Part shown: one piece after another, positions 1-8,529 of the stretch
Layout of the letters: every line of letters starts with the position of its first letter
Numbering within the stretch: the stretch's first letter is position 1
NCBI RefSeq assembly: GCF_022846615.1
Contig: NZ_AP025637.1
Coordinates: forward strand, 744,001 to 808,000
Source: Roseomonas fluvialis
GTDB lineage: Bacteria > Pseudomonadota > Alphaproteobacteria > Acetobacterales > Acetobacteraceae
Direction: 5' to 3'
DNA: 64,000 nt
The notes under the pieces: generated by a model
The model's input: only the letters and a program-made list of their open reading frames with translations
Database searches by the model: none
What the model was told of the DNA's origin: nothing
Position numbers and translations under genes: made by a program

Positions 1-432
1 CATGGCGTCGAGCAGCCCGACGGCACGACGTATCGCGGCCGGCGTGTCGAGACCGAGTGCCTCGACGGTCCTGGCCTCGGCACGCAGGGTGGTGCGCCGG
101 CGATGCGGCGGTGCTGCCACCACCACGCCGGGCGGCGCGACAAGCCCATCCATCGCTTCGGCATCGAGGCGGATGTCGTGCAGGCTGCCATCGACCCAGA
201 CCGTCGCGACCTCCTCCCCGAACAGCAGGTCGGGACGGGTCTTGAGGTACTGGACGGTGCGCTTCGTGTCCTCGAAATGGTGCGGCACGACCACGTTGCG
301 CCATCCGAGCCGTTCGATCGGCACGTCGGAGAACAGCACCCGTTCATCGACCCGGTCGGTCCCCGGATGCAAGACCGGCCCGGCGTCGTAGCCCCCGAGA
401 TTGACGGAATACAGCACCAGCGGTGGTCTCAT
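1..432 (-). CDS. DUF616-like (glycosyltransferase-type) protein, 3' truncated by window edge
   Basis: The visible 144 residues begin YSVNLGGYD and include VVVPHHFEDTKRTVQYLK, LLFGEE and ATVWVDGSL. This layout resembles the DUF616 domain (TOD1/MUCI70-like), a putative glycosyltransferase fold: an N-terminal FGGYD-type motif, a conserved K/R-rich helix and a W-[IV]-D-G strand end. The C terminus is cut off at the left window edge, so the rest cannot be judged. No strong ribosome binding site precedes the ATG. It lies 73 bases downstream of the PEP-mutase-like gene on the same strand and may be the tail of that transcription unit. The family is recalled by motif only; the acceptor is unknown. 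Confidence 0.6.
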   Translation of the reverse strand, partial: MRPPLVLYSVNLGGYDAGPVLHPGTDRVDERVLFSDVPIERLGWRNVVVPHHFEDTKRTVQYLKTRPDLLFGEEVATVWVDGSLHDIRLDAEAMDGLVAPPGVVVAAPPHRRRTTLRAEARTVEALGLDTPAAIRRAVGLLDAM

Positions 433-505
433 GGCGCTGCCCGCCCCGCCCCGCCGCAGCGCGCAGTGACCAGGCTGCGCGCGCGCCGACGCTGCACCAC
501 GCGGT

Positions 506-1321
506 TCAGCCGCGCATCGCGGCGTTCAGTGCCGCGCCTGGTGGCACGGTCGCCAGGCGTGGCAGGTCGCCCGCCACCATGGCTGCCCCCAACTCCATCG
601 CGTGCAGGTAGGCCGCGCGCGCGATCAGCCCGCCCGCACTCACGCGGCGCACACCGGCCGCCGCGAGGTCCGCCAGCGGCACCAGCCCGGCGCGTGGCCC
701 GAGCAGGACATTCACCGGCTTCGGCGCGACCGCCGAGACCACGGCACGAATCGCCGCCATGTCGGGCAGGGCAGGGGCATAGAGGCAATCCGCGCCAGCT
801 TCGGCGAAGGCCACCAGGCGGCGGATGGTGTCGTCCAGGTCCGGGCGGCCGAACAGGAAGTTCTCTGCCCGTGCGGTCAGGACGAAGGGGTGCGGCAGCG
901 CGCGTGCCGCGACGGCCGCGGCGCGGATGCGCGCGACCGCATCGTCGAAGCCATGGATTGGCGATGCGGCGTCGCGCGTCGTGTCCTCGATGGTGCAGCC
1001 GGCGAGGCCCGCCTGCGCGGCGGCGCGCACGGTGGCGGCGCAATCCTCCGGCGCGGGGCCGAAGCCGTCCTCGAGGTCCGCCGAGACCGGCAGGTCGGTC
1101 GCCGCGATCAGCACCCGCGCATTGTCGAGCGATTCCGCCAGGCTGACCGCGTAGTCGCGCCGCCCCAAGGACCACGCGATGCCGGCGGAGGTCGTGGCGA
1201 GCGCCACCGCGCCGGAGGCCGCCAGCACGCGCGCGCTGCCGGCATCCCAGGCATTGGGCAGCGCGAAGCAGCCGCCTTCATGCAGCGCGGCGAAGCGCGC
1301 GGCGCGCTCGGCGGCTGTCAT
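506..1321 (-). CDS. Isocitrate lyase / PEP mutase family protein
   Basis: A 271-residue single-domain protein of the PEP mutase/isocitrate lyase superfamily. These are TIM-barrel enzymes that make or break C-C or P-C bonds next to a carboxylate, using Mg2+. Visible marks are FALPNAWDAGSARVLA near the N terminus, the metal-site strand SADLEDGFG, TIEDTT, and LTARAENFL. Length fits the short PEPM-like subfamily (methylisocitrate lyase, oxaloacetase, carboxy-PEP mutase relatives), not true isocitrate lyase; the reaction is not decided by sequence. Its ATG overlaps the stop of the upstream MaoC gene as ATGA, so it is very likely translationally coupled to it and to the acyl-CoA synthetase before that. 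Confidence 0.85.
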   Translation of the reverse strand: MTAAERAARFAALHEGGCFALPNAWDAGSARVLAASGAVALATTSAGIAWSLGRRDYAVSLAESLDNARVLIAATDLPVSADLEDGFGPAPEDCAATVRAAAQAGLAGCTIEDTTRDAASPIHGFDDAVARIRAAAVAARALPHPFVLTARAENFLFGRPDLDDTIRRLVAFAEAGADCLYAPALPDMAAIRAVVSAVAPKPVNVLLGPRAGLVPLADLAAAGVRRVSAGGLIARAAYLHAMELGAAMVAGDLPRLATVPPGAALNAAMRG

Positions 1322-2178
1322 GCCGCGAACCGGAACAGGCCGTTGCTCACAACGACCTTGTCGCGTTCCACGACGCGCGCGCGGAAGGCCGCGCCGCCAT
1401 CCTCGTGCCAGATCTCGGTGCGGATCGTCTCGCCCGGGAACACCGGCGAGGAGAAGCGCAGGTCCATCCGCCCGAAGCGTGCCGGGTCGTAGCCGCACAG
1501 CGCCTTCATCAGCCCGTGGCAGACCACGCCGAAGGTGCACAGCCCGTGCAGGATCGGCTGCTTGAAGCCGGCCTGGGCAGCGACGTCCGGGTCGATATGC
1601 AGCGGGTTGTGGTCGCCGTTCAGGCGATAGACGATCGCCTGCTCAGGCCGCGTCGCGAGATCGACCGTCAGGTCCGGCGCGCGATCTGGTTCCGGATGCG
1701 GGCGCTTGATCGGCCCCGTCGGCCCGCCGAAGCCGCCATCGCCGCGCGCGAAGGTGGTGCCTTCCAGTGTGGCGAGCTTCTCGCCAGTGCGAGCATCGGT
1801 CACCACGCGTTCGTTGTACAGCATCGCGCCCTTGCCCGGCCCGCGATCCACAATCGAGGTGATGCGTGACCGCCCGATGATCTCGCCCTCCGCCGGCAGC
1901 GGCTTGTGCAGGATGATCGACTGCTCGCCATGCAGAACCTGCGTCCAGTCCACCCCGGTGTCGGGGTTGCGGATCCAGAAGCCCGGATAGCCCAGCACCA
2001 CCGCCATGGACGGCATCGCCTTCAGGCGCGGCTCGTAGAGGAAGTCGAGCTGCGCCTGGTCCATCGGGTCCTGCCCGAGGCCGATCGAGAAATTGTACAG
2101 CGCCGTGTCCTGCCAGCGGATGGTCTGTCGGATCTCCGGGATCGGGTAGTTCAGCAGGTGGTCGTGGTCGATCGTCAT
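1318..2178 (-). CDS. MaoC family (R)-specific enoyl-CoA hydratase-like protein
   Basis: A 286-residue double hot-dog protein. The C-terminal half carries the hydratase-2 signature LNGDHNPLHIDPDVAAQAGF followed by PILHGLCTFG, where Asp and His act in hydration of trans-2-enoyl-CoA. The N-terminal half matches the non-catalytic hot-dog of the peroxisomal MFE-2 hydratase group. Expected role: reversible hydration of an enoyl-CoA in the cytoplasm. It overlaps the synthetase stop (ATGA at 2175-2178) and the next gene's start (ATGA at 1318-1321), so the three genes form one coupled unit. A CoA-thioester substrate fits its neighbour, but the chain is unknown. Confidence 0.9.
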   Translation of the reverse strand: MTIDHDHLLNYPIPEIRQTIRWQDTALYNFSIGLGQDPMDQAQLDFLYEPRLKAMPSMAVVLGYPGFWIRNPDTGVDWTQVLHGEQSIILHKPLPAEGEIIGRSRITSIVDRGPGKGAMLYNERVVTDARTGEKLATLEGTTFARGDGGFGGPTGPIKRPHPEPDRAPDLTVDLATRPEQAIVYRLNGDHNPLHIDPDVAAQAGFKQPILHGLCTFGVVCHGLMKALCGYDPARFGRMDLRFSSPVFPGETIRTEIWHEDGGAAFRARVVERDKVVVSNGLFRFAA

Positions 2179-4304
2179 GACGCCACCTCGATCACCGCAT
2201 CGGCTGCGAAGGCGCCCTGGCCTTCGGGCAGCACCAGCAGCGGGTTCACGTCCACCGACAGCAGGCGTTCGTCGGCACCCGCCGCGAAGCGCGACAGCGC
2301 CGCCAGCGCGCCGGCCAGCGCCTTCACATCCGCCTTCGGCCGGCCGCGCGCGCCATCCAGCAGCGGGAAGCCCTTCAGCGATCGCACCATCGCTTCCGCC
2401 GTTGCCTCGTCGAAGGGGCAGCGGCGGAAGGACACGTCCTTCAGGATCTCGATGAAGACGCCACCCAGGCCCACCATCGCCACCGGCCCGAAGACCGGGT
2501 CGCGCGCGATGCCCAGCGCCATCTCGACCGCGCCCTTGATCTGCTTCGCGATCAGCACGCCCTCGATGCGCGCGCCCGGCGCGCGTTCGGCGGCGCGCTG
2601 CAGCAGCGTGGCATGCGCCGCGCGCACCGCATCCGCATCCGCGAGGTCGAGCAGCACGCCGCCGATCTCGCTCTTGTGCAGGATGTCGGGCGACAGGATT
2701 TTTGCGACCACCGGGAAGCCGATGGATTGCGCGGCGGCGACCGCTTCGTCGGCCGAAGTGCAGGCCTTCTCCGGCACCGCGGGAATGCCCGCGCGCGCCA
2801 GGATGCGCTTGCCTTCCGCTTCGGACGGCGTGGTCTCGGGCAGCGTGACATCCGACACCACGATGTCGTCCGGCGCCGGCGCTGCGAAGGCCGCGCCGTA
2901 GCGGCCCATCGCCTCGATCACGCCGACCGCGCGCGTCGGATCCTCGAAGACCAGGAAGCCGTCGCTTTCGTATTCGCGGACCTTCTCGGGTGGGGCGATG
3001 CCGCACAGCACCCAGAGCCGGTCGGCGTATTTCTCCCGCGCGGCCTTCATGTAAGGGCGCAGCTTGGGCGAGAGCGTGGTTGACCCCGCCGTCTGCGTCA
3101 GGAAGATCATCATCGACCCGTAGCCGGCCTCGGCCGTGGTCTCGAGGAATTGCGGGAACAACTCGGTCTGGTTCACCGCCTGCGCGGTGCAGTCCACCGG
3201 GTTACGGGGCGCGCAGAAGGAAATCAGCGACCGCAGATGCGCCTGCGACGCCTCGGGCAGCGGCGGCATCGGCACGCCGGCCGCATCGGCGGCATCCGAG
3301 ATCAGCACCCCGGCCCCGCCGCTCACGGTGATGACGCCGAGCGAATTGCCCACCGGATAGATCCGCTTCGTCGCCGCATAGGCGATATCGAGCATCTGCT
3401 CGGTCGTGGACGCGCGCACCACGCCGAATTCATCCAGCACCGCCTGGGTGATCGTGTCGTCGCCGGCGATCGACGCGGTATGCGACTTCGCCGCATGCCC
3501 GCCCAACTCGCTGCGCCCGACCTTCATCAGCACCACCGGCTTGCGGTTGCGCCGCGCGAGGTCGAGCGCGGCGGTGAAGCGCGCGCTCTCGCGGATGCCT
3601 TCCGCATAGGCGCAGATCACCTCGACCTCCGGCGCCTGCGCCATCCAGCCGATGGCCTCTCCGAGCGAGACATCGGCCTCGTTGCCCGTGGTGATGCACA
3701 CGGGCGTGCCGATGCCCCGCATGCGCGAGACAGCGAAGACATGCGTGCCATACGCGCCCGACTGCGACGCGATGCCGATATTCCCGGGGATCGGCCAGCC
3801 CTGTTCGAATGACAGCGAGAAGATCGGGTAGAAATTGATCGCCGCGTTGAACAGGCCGAGGCAGTTTGGCCCCAGCAGCCGCATCCCGTGCTTGCGGGCG
3901 GCGGCCACCAGGCGGTCCTGCATGGCCGCACCGGCCTCGTCCACTTCCGCGAAGCCTGCGGTGAACACGATCGCCGCACGGCAACCGCGCGCGCCCAGGT
4001 CATCCACCGCCTGCACCGCGGATTCGCCCGGCACCGCCACGATCGCGACATCCGGCGCCTGCGGCAGCGCACTGACCGCGTTGAAGGCGGGCAGCCCCTG
4101 CACCGTCGCGCGGTTCGGGTTCACCGGCAGGATGGTGCCGGCGAAGCCCTGCTTCTGCATGTAGGCGATCGGCCGCCCGCCGATCCGTGTCGCGTCGTCC
4201 GACGCGCCGATGATGGCGACGGATCGCGGACGCACCATGGCATCCAGCGCGGCAAAGCCCGAGGCGGTCTGCAATGGGCGCGGTTGGCCGCCTTCAGCGG
4301 GCAT
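2175..4304 (-). CDS. Acyl-CoA synthetase (NDP-forming), acetate-CoA ligase family
   Basis: A 709-residue fused alpha-beta NDP-forming acyl-CoA synthetase. It has an N-terminal CoA-binding Rossmann domain (about 20-145, with SVAIIGASDD and GPNCLGL), succinyl-CoA-ligase-like flavodoxin domains (about 150-460, SQSGAY, and KSHTASIAG with the phospho-His candidate), and a C-terminal ATP-grasp domain (about 490-705). The reaction is acid + CoA + ATP to acyl-CoA + ADP + Pi via a phosphohistidine. The start was chosen at 4304 because GGAGGA lies 6 bases upstream; an in-frame extension of 14 codons exists but lacks such a site. It heads the coupled unit with MaoC and a PEPM-like enzyme, suggesting activation then hydration then cleavage of a small acid. 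Confidence 0.93.
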   Translation of the reverse strand: MPAEGGQPRPLQTASGFAALDAMVRPRSVAIIGASDDATRIGGRPIAYMQKQGFAGTILPVNPNRATVQGLPAFNAVSALPQAPDVAIVAVPGESAVQAVDDLGARGCRAAIVFTAGFAEVDEAGAAMQDRLVAAARKHGMRLLGPNCLGLFNAAINFYPIFSLSFEQGWPIPGNIGIASQSGAYGTHVFAVSRMRGIGTPVCITTGNEADVSLGEAIGWMAQAPEVEVICAYAEGIRESARFTAALDLARRNRKPVVLMKVGRSELGGHAAKSHTASIAGDDTITQAVLDEFGVVRASTTEQMLDIAYAATKRIYPVGNSLGVITVSGGAGVLISDAADAAGVPMPPLPEASQAHLRSLISFCAPRNPVDCTAQAVNQTELFPQFLETTAEAGYGSMMIFLTQTAGSTTLSPKLRPYMKAAREKYADRLWVLCGIAPPEKVREYESDGFLVFEDPTRAVGVIEAMGRYGAAFAAPAPDDIVVSDVTLPETTPSEAEGKRILARAGIPAVPEKACTSADEAVAAAQSIGFPVVAKILSPDILHKSEIGGVLLDLADADAVRAAHATLLQRAAERAPGARIEGVLIAKQIKGAVEMALGIARDPVFGPVAMVGLGGVFIEILKDVSFRRCPFDEATAEAMVRSLKGFPLLDGARGRPKADVKALAGALAALSRFAAGADERLLSVDVNPLLVLPEGQGAFAADAVIEVAS

Positions 4305-4366
4305 GGGGCTTCCTCCGGTCGTGTTGCCGGCAGCGTGGCGCCCCATGCCCAGGGCGGCAAGGGGGG

Positions 4367-4618
4367 TCAGGCGTGCGCGGGCGGGTCCGACTCCGCCGCG
4401 TCGTCATCGTCATCGTCATCGTCGTGCTGCGCGTCTTCGTCGTCGTCCGGCGGCGCTTCGCCCATCACCGCGGCAAGGCAGCGTGAAAGGGTCGCCAGGA
4501 TCCAGGCGCCATCGACGCCCGCCGCGTCCTTGCCTTCCGCGCGCATGACGATCTTCAGCAGCGCGAGCGCCACCGCCGGTTCGCTGTCGCCTTCGATCTC
4601 GATGTCCAGCCCGTCCAT
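4367..4618 (-). CDS. Small acidic protein with poly-aspartate tail
   Basis: An 83-residue protein of unknown function. The first two thirds look folded (MDGLDIEIEGDSEPAVALAL onward, predicted helical). The last 25 residues are almost all acidic and include eight Asp in a row (about 4400-4423). The start at 4618 is supported by GGAG seven bases upstream; an earlier in-frame ATG adds a basic stretch and lacks that spacing. It ends 62 bases upstream of the synthetase start on the same strand, so it may be co-transcribed with that operon. The repeat coding for the tail is a trinucleotide tract that could change length. No family assigned. Confidence 0.6.
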   Translation of the reverse strand: MDGLDIEIEGDSEPAVALALLKIVMRAEGKDAAGVDGAWILATLSRCLAAVMGEAPPDDDEDAQHDDDDDDDDAAESDPPAHA

Positions 4619-4683
4619 GTCCGGTCTCCGTCGGGAAGACCGACACATGCCGCACGCCTGTCCCGGCGTGCCATCATGCTTCG

Positions 4684-4714
4684 ATGACGGCGCGAGGCTT
4701 CATCGCGCCGTCAT
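4684..4714. terminator. Perfect 12-bp inverted repeat, likely terminator
   Basis: Arms ATGACGGCGCGA (4684-4695) and TCGCGCCGTCAT (4703-4714) pair perfectly around a 7-base loop. It sits 15 bases beyond the stop of the lytic transglycosylase gene, where a terminator is expected. No T-tract follows on the minus strand, so it could also be an mRNA-end stabiliser. Confidence 0.6.
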
Positions 4715-4728
4715 GCCGCGCCGTCCCG

Positions 4729-6051
4729 TCAGGCGTCCGGCGCGACCACCGTGCAGGCGCCGCGCGCCCGCATGCGCGAGCAGGCCTGTTCGGCGGCGCT
4801 GCGCGTCAGGCCCGTGACGCGGGCGCGGTACAGGGTGGTGTTGCCCTGGCGGACCGGCATGACCGCGGTGCGCGCGCCCATGGTCTGCACGACGTCTCGC
4901 GCCTGGTTGGCGGAGACCCGCGCGAGGTTCTCGGAGGCGAAGGCGCCGACCTGCACCGACCAGCGATTGCCGCCCGCGGCCGCGGCGGCAGCGGGTGCCG
5001 CGGCAGGGGCGGGTGCGGGTGCGGGCGCACGGGGCAGGGTGCTCGCCTGCGCGGTGCCGACGATCCCGCCCAGGCTGCGGAAGGGCGAACCCGCCGGCGC
5101 GCGGCGCTCGGGTGCGGCCAGGGCGCCCGCGACCACGGCTGGCGTACGGCTCTGCGCGGCGTCGTCGGCGGCCTGCTGGGCGCGCTCCATCTCGGATTCG
5201 CGGGCGGCCTCGGCCAGCGCGGCGCGGGCGGAGGGCGTCAGCGTCGGGTTCTCGATGCCCTGCATGAAGGCCGGCGGCGCGGCCGGCGGCGCCACCAGCG
5301 CGGCGGTGGCCAGGCTCGCGACCTGCACGCGCGGGGCGGCGGGCGGCGGCGGCGGCGCGGCGGCCACCTGCACGGGCGGCGCGGCCTCGCGCTGCTGGCG
5401 CAGCGCCATCATGGTGCCACTGCTGGCCGGGCGCGGCCCGGGCGGGACGTACAGGCCCATCTCGGCGGCGGCATAGACCTCGGCCGGCGCGCGGCGATTC
5501 GGCGCGGCGGTCTGGATGCGCGGGCCGATGCGCTGGACGTAGTTGCGGGTTTCGTTCGGCAGGCCGCGGCCGCCCCAGAGGTAATCCTCGAGCCGGCGCG
5601 GGCCGGCATTGTAGGCCGCCAGGAAGGCGGGGTTGCCGTACAGCTCGTACATCTCGCGCAGATACGCCGTGCCGGCCTGGATGCTGTCATACGGGTGGTA
5701 GGGGTCGGAGCCGAGGTTGTAACGCGCCTGCAGTTCCCGGTAGGTGCCGGGCATCACCTGCATCAGGCCCATGGCGCCGGCGTGGGAGGTGGCGTTGGCC
5801 CGCCCGCCGCTCTCCTGGCGCATCACCTCGCGGATCCAGAGTTCCGGGATGTCGAAGCGGCGCGATGCGTCGCGGATCCAGGGCCCCCAGGGATCGCCGG
5901 GCGGTCCGGGCGGGGCCGGGCTGTCCGGCCGATTGTAGAACGGCCCATTGCCGGCGCTGCGCTGGCTGGTCTGGGCACAGCCCACGACCATCAGGCCAAG
6001 CGCACATACGGCCAAGGCCATCCTGGCACCGCGCAAGCGAGTTCCGGTCAT
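4729..6051 (-). CDS. Lytic transglycosylase lipoprotein with C-terminal SPOR domain
   Basis: A 440-residue envelope enzyme that cleaves glycan strands of peptidoglycan. The N terminus is a lipoprotein signal ending LMVVGC (Cys about 25). An SLT (family 1 transglycosylase) domain covers about 55-190 and contains the catalytic Glu in RQESGG (about 80), then GAMGLMQVMPGTY and AAYNAGPRRL. A Pro/Ala-rich linker of about 150 residues follows, and a SPOR domain (about 355-435) that usually binds denuded glycan at the division site. The start at 6051 has AGGGGG upstream and gives a proper lipoprotein signal; the long upstream extension is noncoding-like. It is divergent from the glycine-zipper lipoprotein gene, with a 294-base shared region in which I see no convincing promoter. 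Confidence 0.93.
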   Translation of the reverse strand: MTGTRLRGARMALAVCALGLMVVGCAQTSQRSAGNGPFYNRPDSPAPPGPPGDPWGPWIRDASRRFDIPELWIREVMRQESGGRANATSHAGAMGLMQVMPGTYRELQARYNLGSDPYHPYDSIQAGTAYLREMYELYGNPAFLAAYNAGPRRLEDYLWGGRGLPNETRNYVQRIGPRIQTAAPNRRAPAEVYAAAEMGLYVPPGPRPASSGTMMALRQQREAAPPVQVAAAPPPPPAAPRVQVASLATAALVAPPAAPPAFMQGIENPTLTPSARAALAEAARESEMERAQQAADDAAQSRTPAVVAGALAAPERRAPAGSPFRSLGGIVGTAQASTLPRAPAPAPAPAAAPAAAAAAGGNRWSVQVGAFASENLARVSANQARDVVQTMGARTAVMPVRQGNTTLYRARVTGLTRSAAEQACSRMRARGACTVVAPDA

Positions 6052-6345
6052 TCCCCCTGGTCTCCAACCGGCCCGGCCCCCGGCCCGACATGGTATGGGC
6101 AGCCCGGATTCCCCTCCCGTGCCACCCTGTCGGTCCGCCACCCAGGCGTTCAACGCCCAACTCTGAAAGATTGCGTAGTCCCGCGTGAGCCGCCGGGTCA
6201 AGCATTGCGGGCAACCCACAGCATCTGGGGGTGCTTGCAACGCGTCCGGCGCCACGTGTAGCGATGATACACCATATTGTGGCCACGGCGCGGCGACCTG
6301 ATCCGATGCACGCGCCCGGCGCGAATCCGAGGGAGTAGGACCTTC

Positions 6346-6879
6346 ATGCCCCAAATCCGCCGCCTGGCGCCGCTCTGCGCCGTCCTGGCCCTGGGTGCCG
6401 GCCTCGCGGCCTGCGCGCCCGCCACCAACACCACGGTGGACCGCGGTGCGCTGGGTAGTTCCGGCTATGTCTCCTTCGGCACCATCGTGGGTATGCGACC
6501 GGTCGCGGTCAGCGGGACCCGCACCGGTATCGGCGCCGGCGCGGGGGCGGTCGGCGGCGGGCTGATCGGCAGCACCATCGGCGGCGACTGGCGCGCACGC
6601 ACCGTGGGCGGCGTGGTCGGCGCGCTGGCCGGCGGCCTGGCCGGCGCGGCCATCGAGGAAGGGGCCACCCGCGGCAATGCCATGGAATTCATCATCCGCG
6701 ACGACAACGGGCAGACGCGGTCGGTCATCCAGACCAACGAACTGGGCCTGACGGTCGGCGACCGCGTGGTCATCACGCAGTCGGACCGGGTGCGGCTGTC
6801 GCGGGCCGGCGGCGCGGCGCCGGTCGGCTATGGCGCGGCCTATGGCGGTGGCCCGGTCGACGCGCTCGGCGGCAAATAG
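6346..6879 (+). CDS. Glycine-zipper (SlyB-like) outer-membrane lipoprotein
   Basis: A 177-residue lipoprotein with signal ending LAAC (Cys about 24). A central Gly/Ala-rich segment (GIGAGAGAVGGGLIG, then GGVVGALAGGLAGAA) forms a glycine zipper of two membrane-compatible helices, as in the SlyB/PcpL family. The C-terminal part is a small beta-rich domain (EFIIRDDNGQTRSV, VGDRVVITQ). Proteins of this group stabilise the outer membrane and are often stress-induced. The ATG is preceded by GAGGGAG. It is followed 47 bases later by the ABC exporter genes, which may or may not share its transcript. Confidence 0.85.
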   Translation: MPQIRRLAPLCAVLALGAGLAACAPATNTTVDRGALGSSGYVSFGTIVGMRPVAVSGTRTGIGAGAGAVGGGLIGSTIGGDWRARTVGGVVGALAGGLAGAAIEEGATRGNAMEFIIRDDNGQTRSVIQTNELGLTVGDRVVITQSDRVRLSRAGGAAPVGYGAAYGGGPVDALGGK

Positions 6880-6926
6880 CCCCCGGCCTTCCTGCGCGGG
6901 CGCGGGGCGTGTAGAAGCCCGCGCCT

Positions 6927-7760
6927 ATGCTCCACGCCACCAGCCCTATCCATGAATTCGACGCTGCCGCCCCGCGGCGGCGCGAACGCGCGCTCGAGGA
7001 CCTGCAGGGCGGCCTCGCGCGGTGGCGCCTGGCCTGGGCCCTGGCGCGCAGCGACATCACGCACCGCTACCGCGGGTCGGTGCTTGGTCCTTTCTGGCTG
7101 ACGCTGTCCACCGCCGTGATGCTGGCTGCACTCGGCATCCTTTACGCCAAGCTGTTCCGCATGGACGTGGCGGCCTACCTCCCCTGGCTCGCGGTCAGCC
7201 TCATCGTGTGGAACACCATCTCGCAGATCGTCACCGACGCGACCACCAGCCTGACCGGCGCCGAGGGCGTGATCCGCCAGATGCCGCTGCCCTATTCGGT
7301 GCATGCGCTGCGCGTGGTGTTCCGCAACGCGGTGATCGCGGCGCACAACCTCCCGCTGATCGGCGTGGTCTTCGCATTCTTCGGCGTCACGCCGACCTGG
7401 TGGGCGCTGGCTGCGATCCCGGGCTTCGTGCTGATCGCGGTCGCCGCCTTCGCGGCCTCCATTTTCCTCGGCATGATCTGCGCGCGCTTCCGCGACATCC
7501 CGCCCATCGTGGGCTCGGTCATGCAGATTGCCTTCTTCATCTCGCCGGTGATCTGGAAGCCCGAGATGGTCGGTCATTGGCAGCCGTGGCTGCCGATCAA
7601 CCCGGTCTTCGCCATCATGGAGACGGTGCGCGGGCCCATCATGGGGACCGGGGCGGGCTTCGTCGTCTGGGCGCTCGCGATCGCCTGGACCGCCGCGCTG
7701 ATCGCCGGGGCCTGGATCTTCTTCGTCCGCTTCCGCGGGCGCATCGCCTTCTGGGTCTGA
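6927..7760 (+). CDS. ABC-2 type polysaccharide export permease (Wzm/KpsM-like)
   Basis: A 277-residue inner-membrane permease with six hydrophobic segments. It starts with an amphipathic region and SDITHRYRGSVLGPFWLTLS, the typical entry of Wzm/TagG-type permeases, and ends with a short cytoplasmic basic tail. With the ATPase four bases downstream it forms an exporter for a lipid-linked glycan (O-antigen, capsule or teichoic-like polymer). No polymer-specific glycosyltransferases lie next to it, so the substrate is open. Confidence 0.92.
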   Translation: MLHATSPIHEFDAAAPRRRERALEDLQGGLARWRLAWALARSDITHRYRGSVLGPFWLTLSTAVMLAALGILYAKLFRMDVAAYLPWLAVSLIVWNTISQIVTDATTSLTGAEGVIRQMPLPYSVHALRVVFRNAVIAAHNLPLIGVVFAFFGVTPTWWALAAIPGFVLIAVAAFAASIFLGMICARFRDIPPIVGSVMQIAFFISPVIWKPEMVGHWQPWLPINPVFAIMETVRGPIMGTGAGFVVWALAIAWTAALIAGAWIFFVRFRGRIAFWV

Positions 7761-7764
7761 CGCC

Positions 7765-8502
7765 ATGGCCGCGATCGAGGCGGCGGGAATGGCCATCGAA
7801 TTCCCGCTCTATCACCACAACGCACGGTCCCTGAAGCAGCGCATCCTGGCGTCCGCGCCGCGGCGGCTGAAGCGCGACGACGACAACCGCATCGTGGTGG
7901 CCGCGCTGCGTGACCTGACTTTCGGCATCGGCAATGGCGAGCGCGTGGCGCTGGTCGGGCCGAACGGCGCGGGCAAGACCACGCTGCTGCGCACCATCGC
8001 CGGCGTCTATGAACCGGTGGCCGGCAGCCTGCGCGTGGCCGGCGAGATCGGATCCCTGATCGACCCTGCCGCCGGCATGGACCCGCTGCTGACCGGGCGC
8101 GAGAACGTGGTGCTGCGCGCCCTGTATCGCGGCCTGACCGAGGCCACGGGCCGCGCGCTGGCCGACGAGGTGCAGGGTTTCGCGGGCCTGGGCGAATTCT
8201 TCGACGTGCCGATCCGCGGCTATTCGGCGGGGATGAACGTGCGCCTGTCCTTCGCCATGGCGACAGCGATGACGCCCGAGATCCTGCTGATGGACGAATG
8301 GTTCCTGGCCGGCGATGCCGAATTCATGGCGCGCGCGGACCAGCGCCTGTCCAAGCTGGTGACCGATGCCGAGATCTTGCTGATCGCGACGCACGACATG
8401 GGCATCGTGCGCAAGTGGTGCACGCGCGCCATCCGGCTCGAAGGCGGGCGCATCCTGGCCGATGGCCCGGTGGCCGAGGTGCTGGACGCCGCCGGGCTTT
8501 AG
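7765..8502 (+). CDS. ABC transporter ATP-binding protein, polysaccharide export (Wzt-like)
   Basis: A 245-residue ATPase with Walker A GPNGAGKT (65-72), the ABC signature in the Wzt/TagH form YSAGM (153-157), Walker B LLMDEW (174-179) and the switch His in ATHDMG. Length is that of the core ATPase. It lacks the extra C-terminal carbohydrate-binding domain seen in Wzt proteins that recognise capped O-antigens, which suggests export coupled to synthesis as in KpsT-type systems. It lies four bases after the permease stop. The gene end converges with the next gene with only 27 bases between. Confidence 0.92.
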   Translation: MAAIEAAGMAIEFPLYHHNARSLKQRILASAPRRLKRDDDNRIVVAALRDLTFGIGNGERVALVGPNGAGKTTLLRTIAGVYEPVAGSLRVAGEIGSLIDPAAGMDPLLTGRENVVLRALYRGLTEATGRALADEVQGFAGLGEFFDVPIRGYSAGMNVRLSFAMATAMTPEILLMDEWFLAGDAEFMARADQRLSKLVTDAEILLIATHDMGIVRKWCTRAIRLEGGRILADGPVAEVLDAAGL

Positions 8503-8529
8503 CGGCCCGGCGCCGCGCGGGACAGGCCG

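Noticed and set aside
6052..6345. Divergent promoters between the transglycosylase and the lipoprotein genes
   Set aside because: Only weak boxes (for example TTGCAA near 6235) without a matching -10; not listed as a feature.
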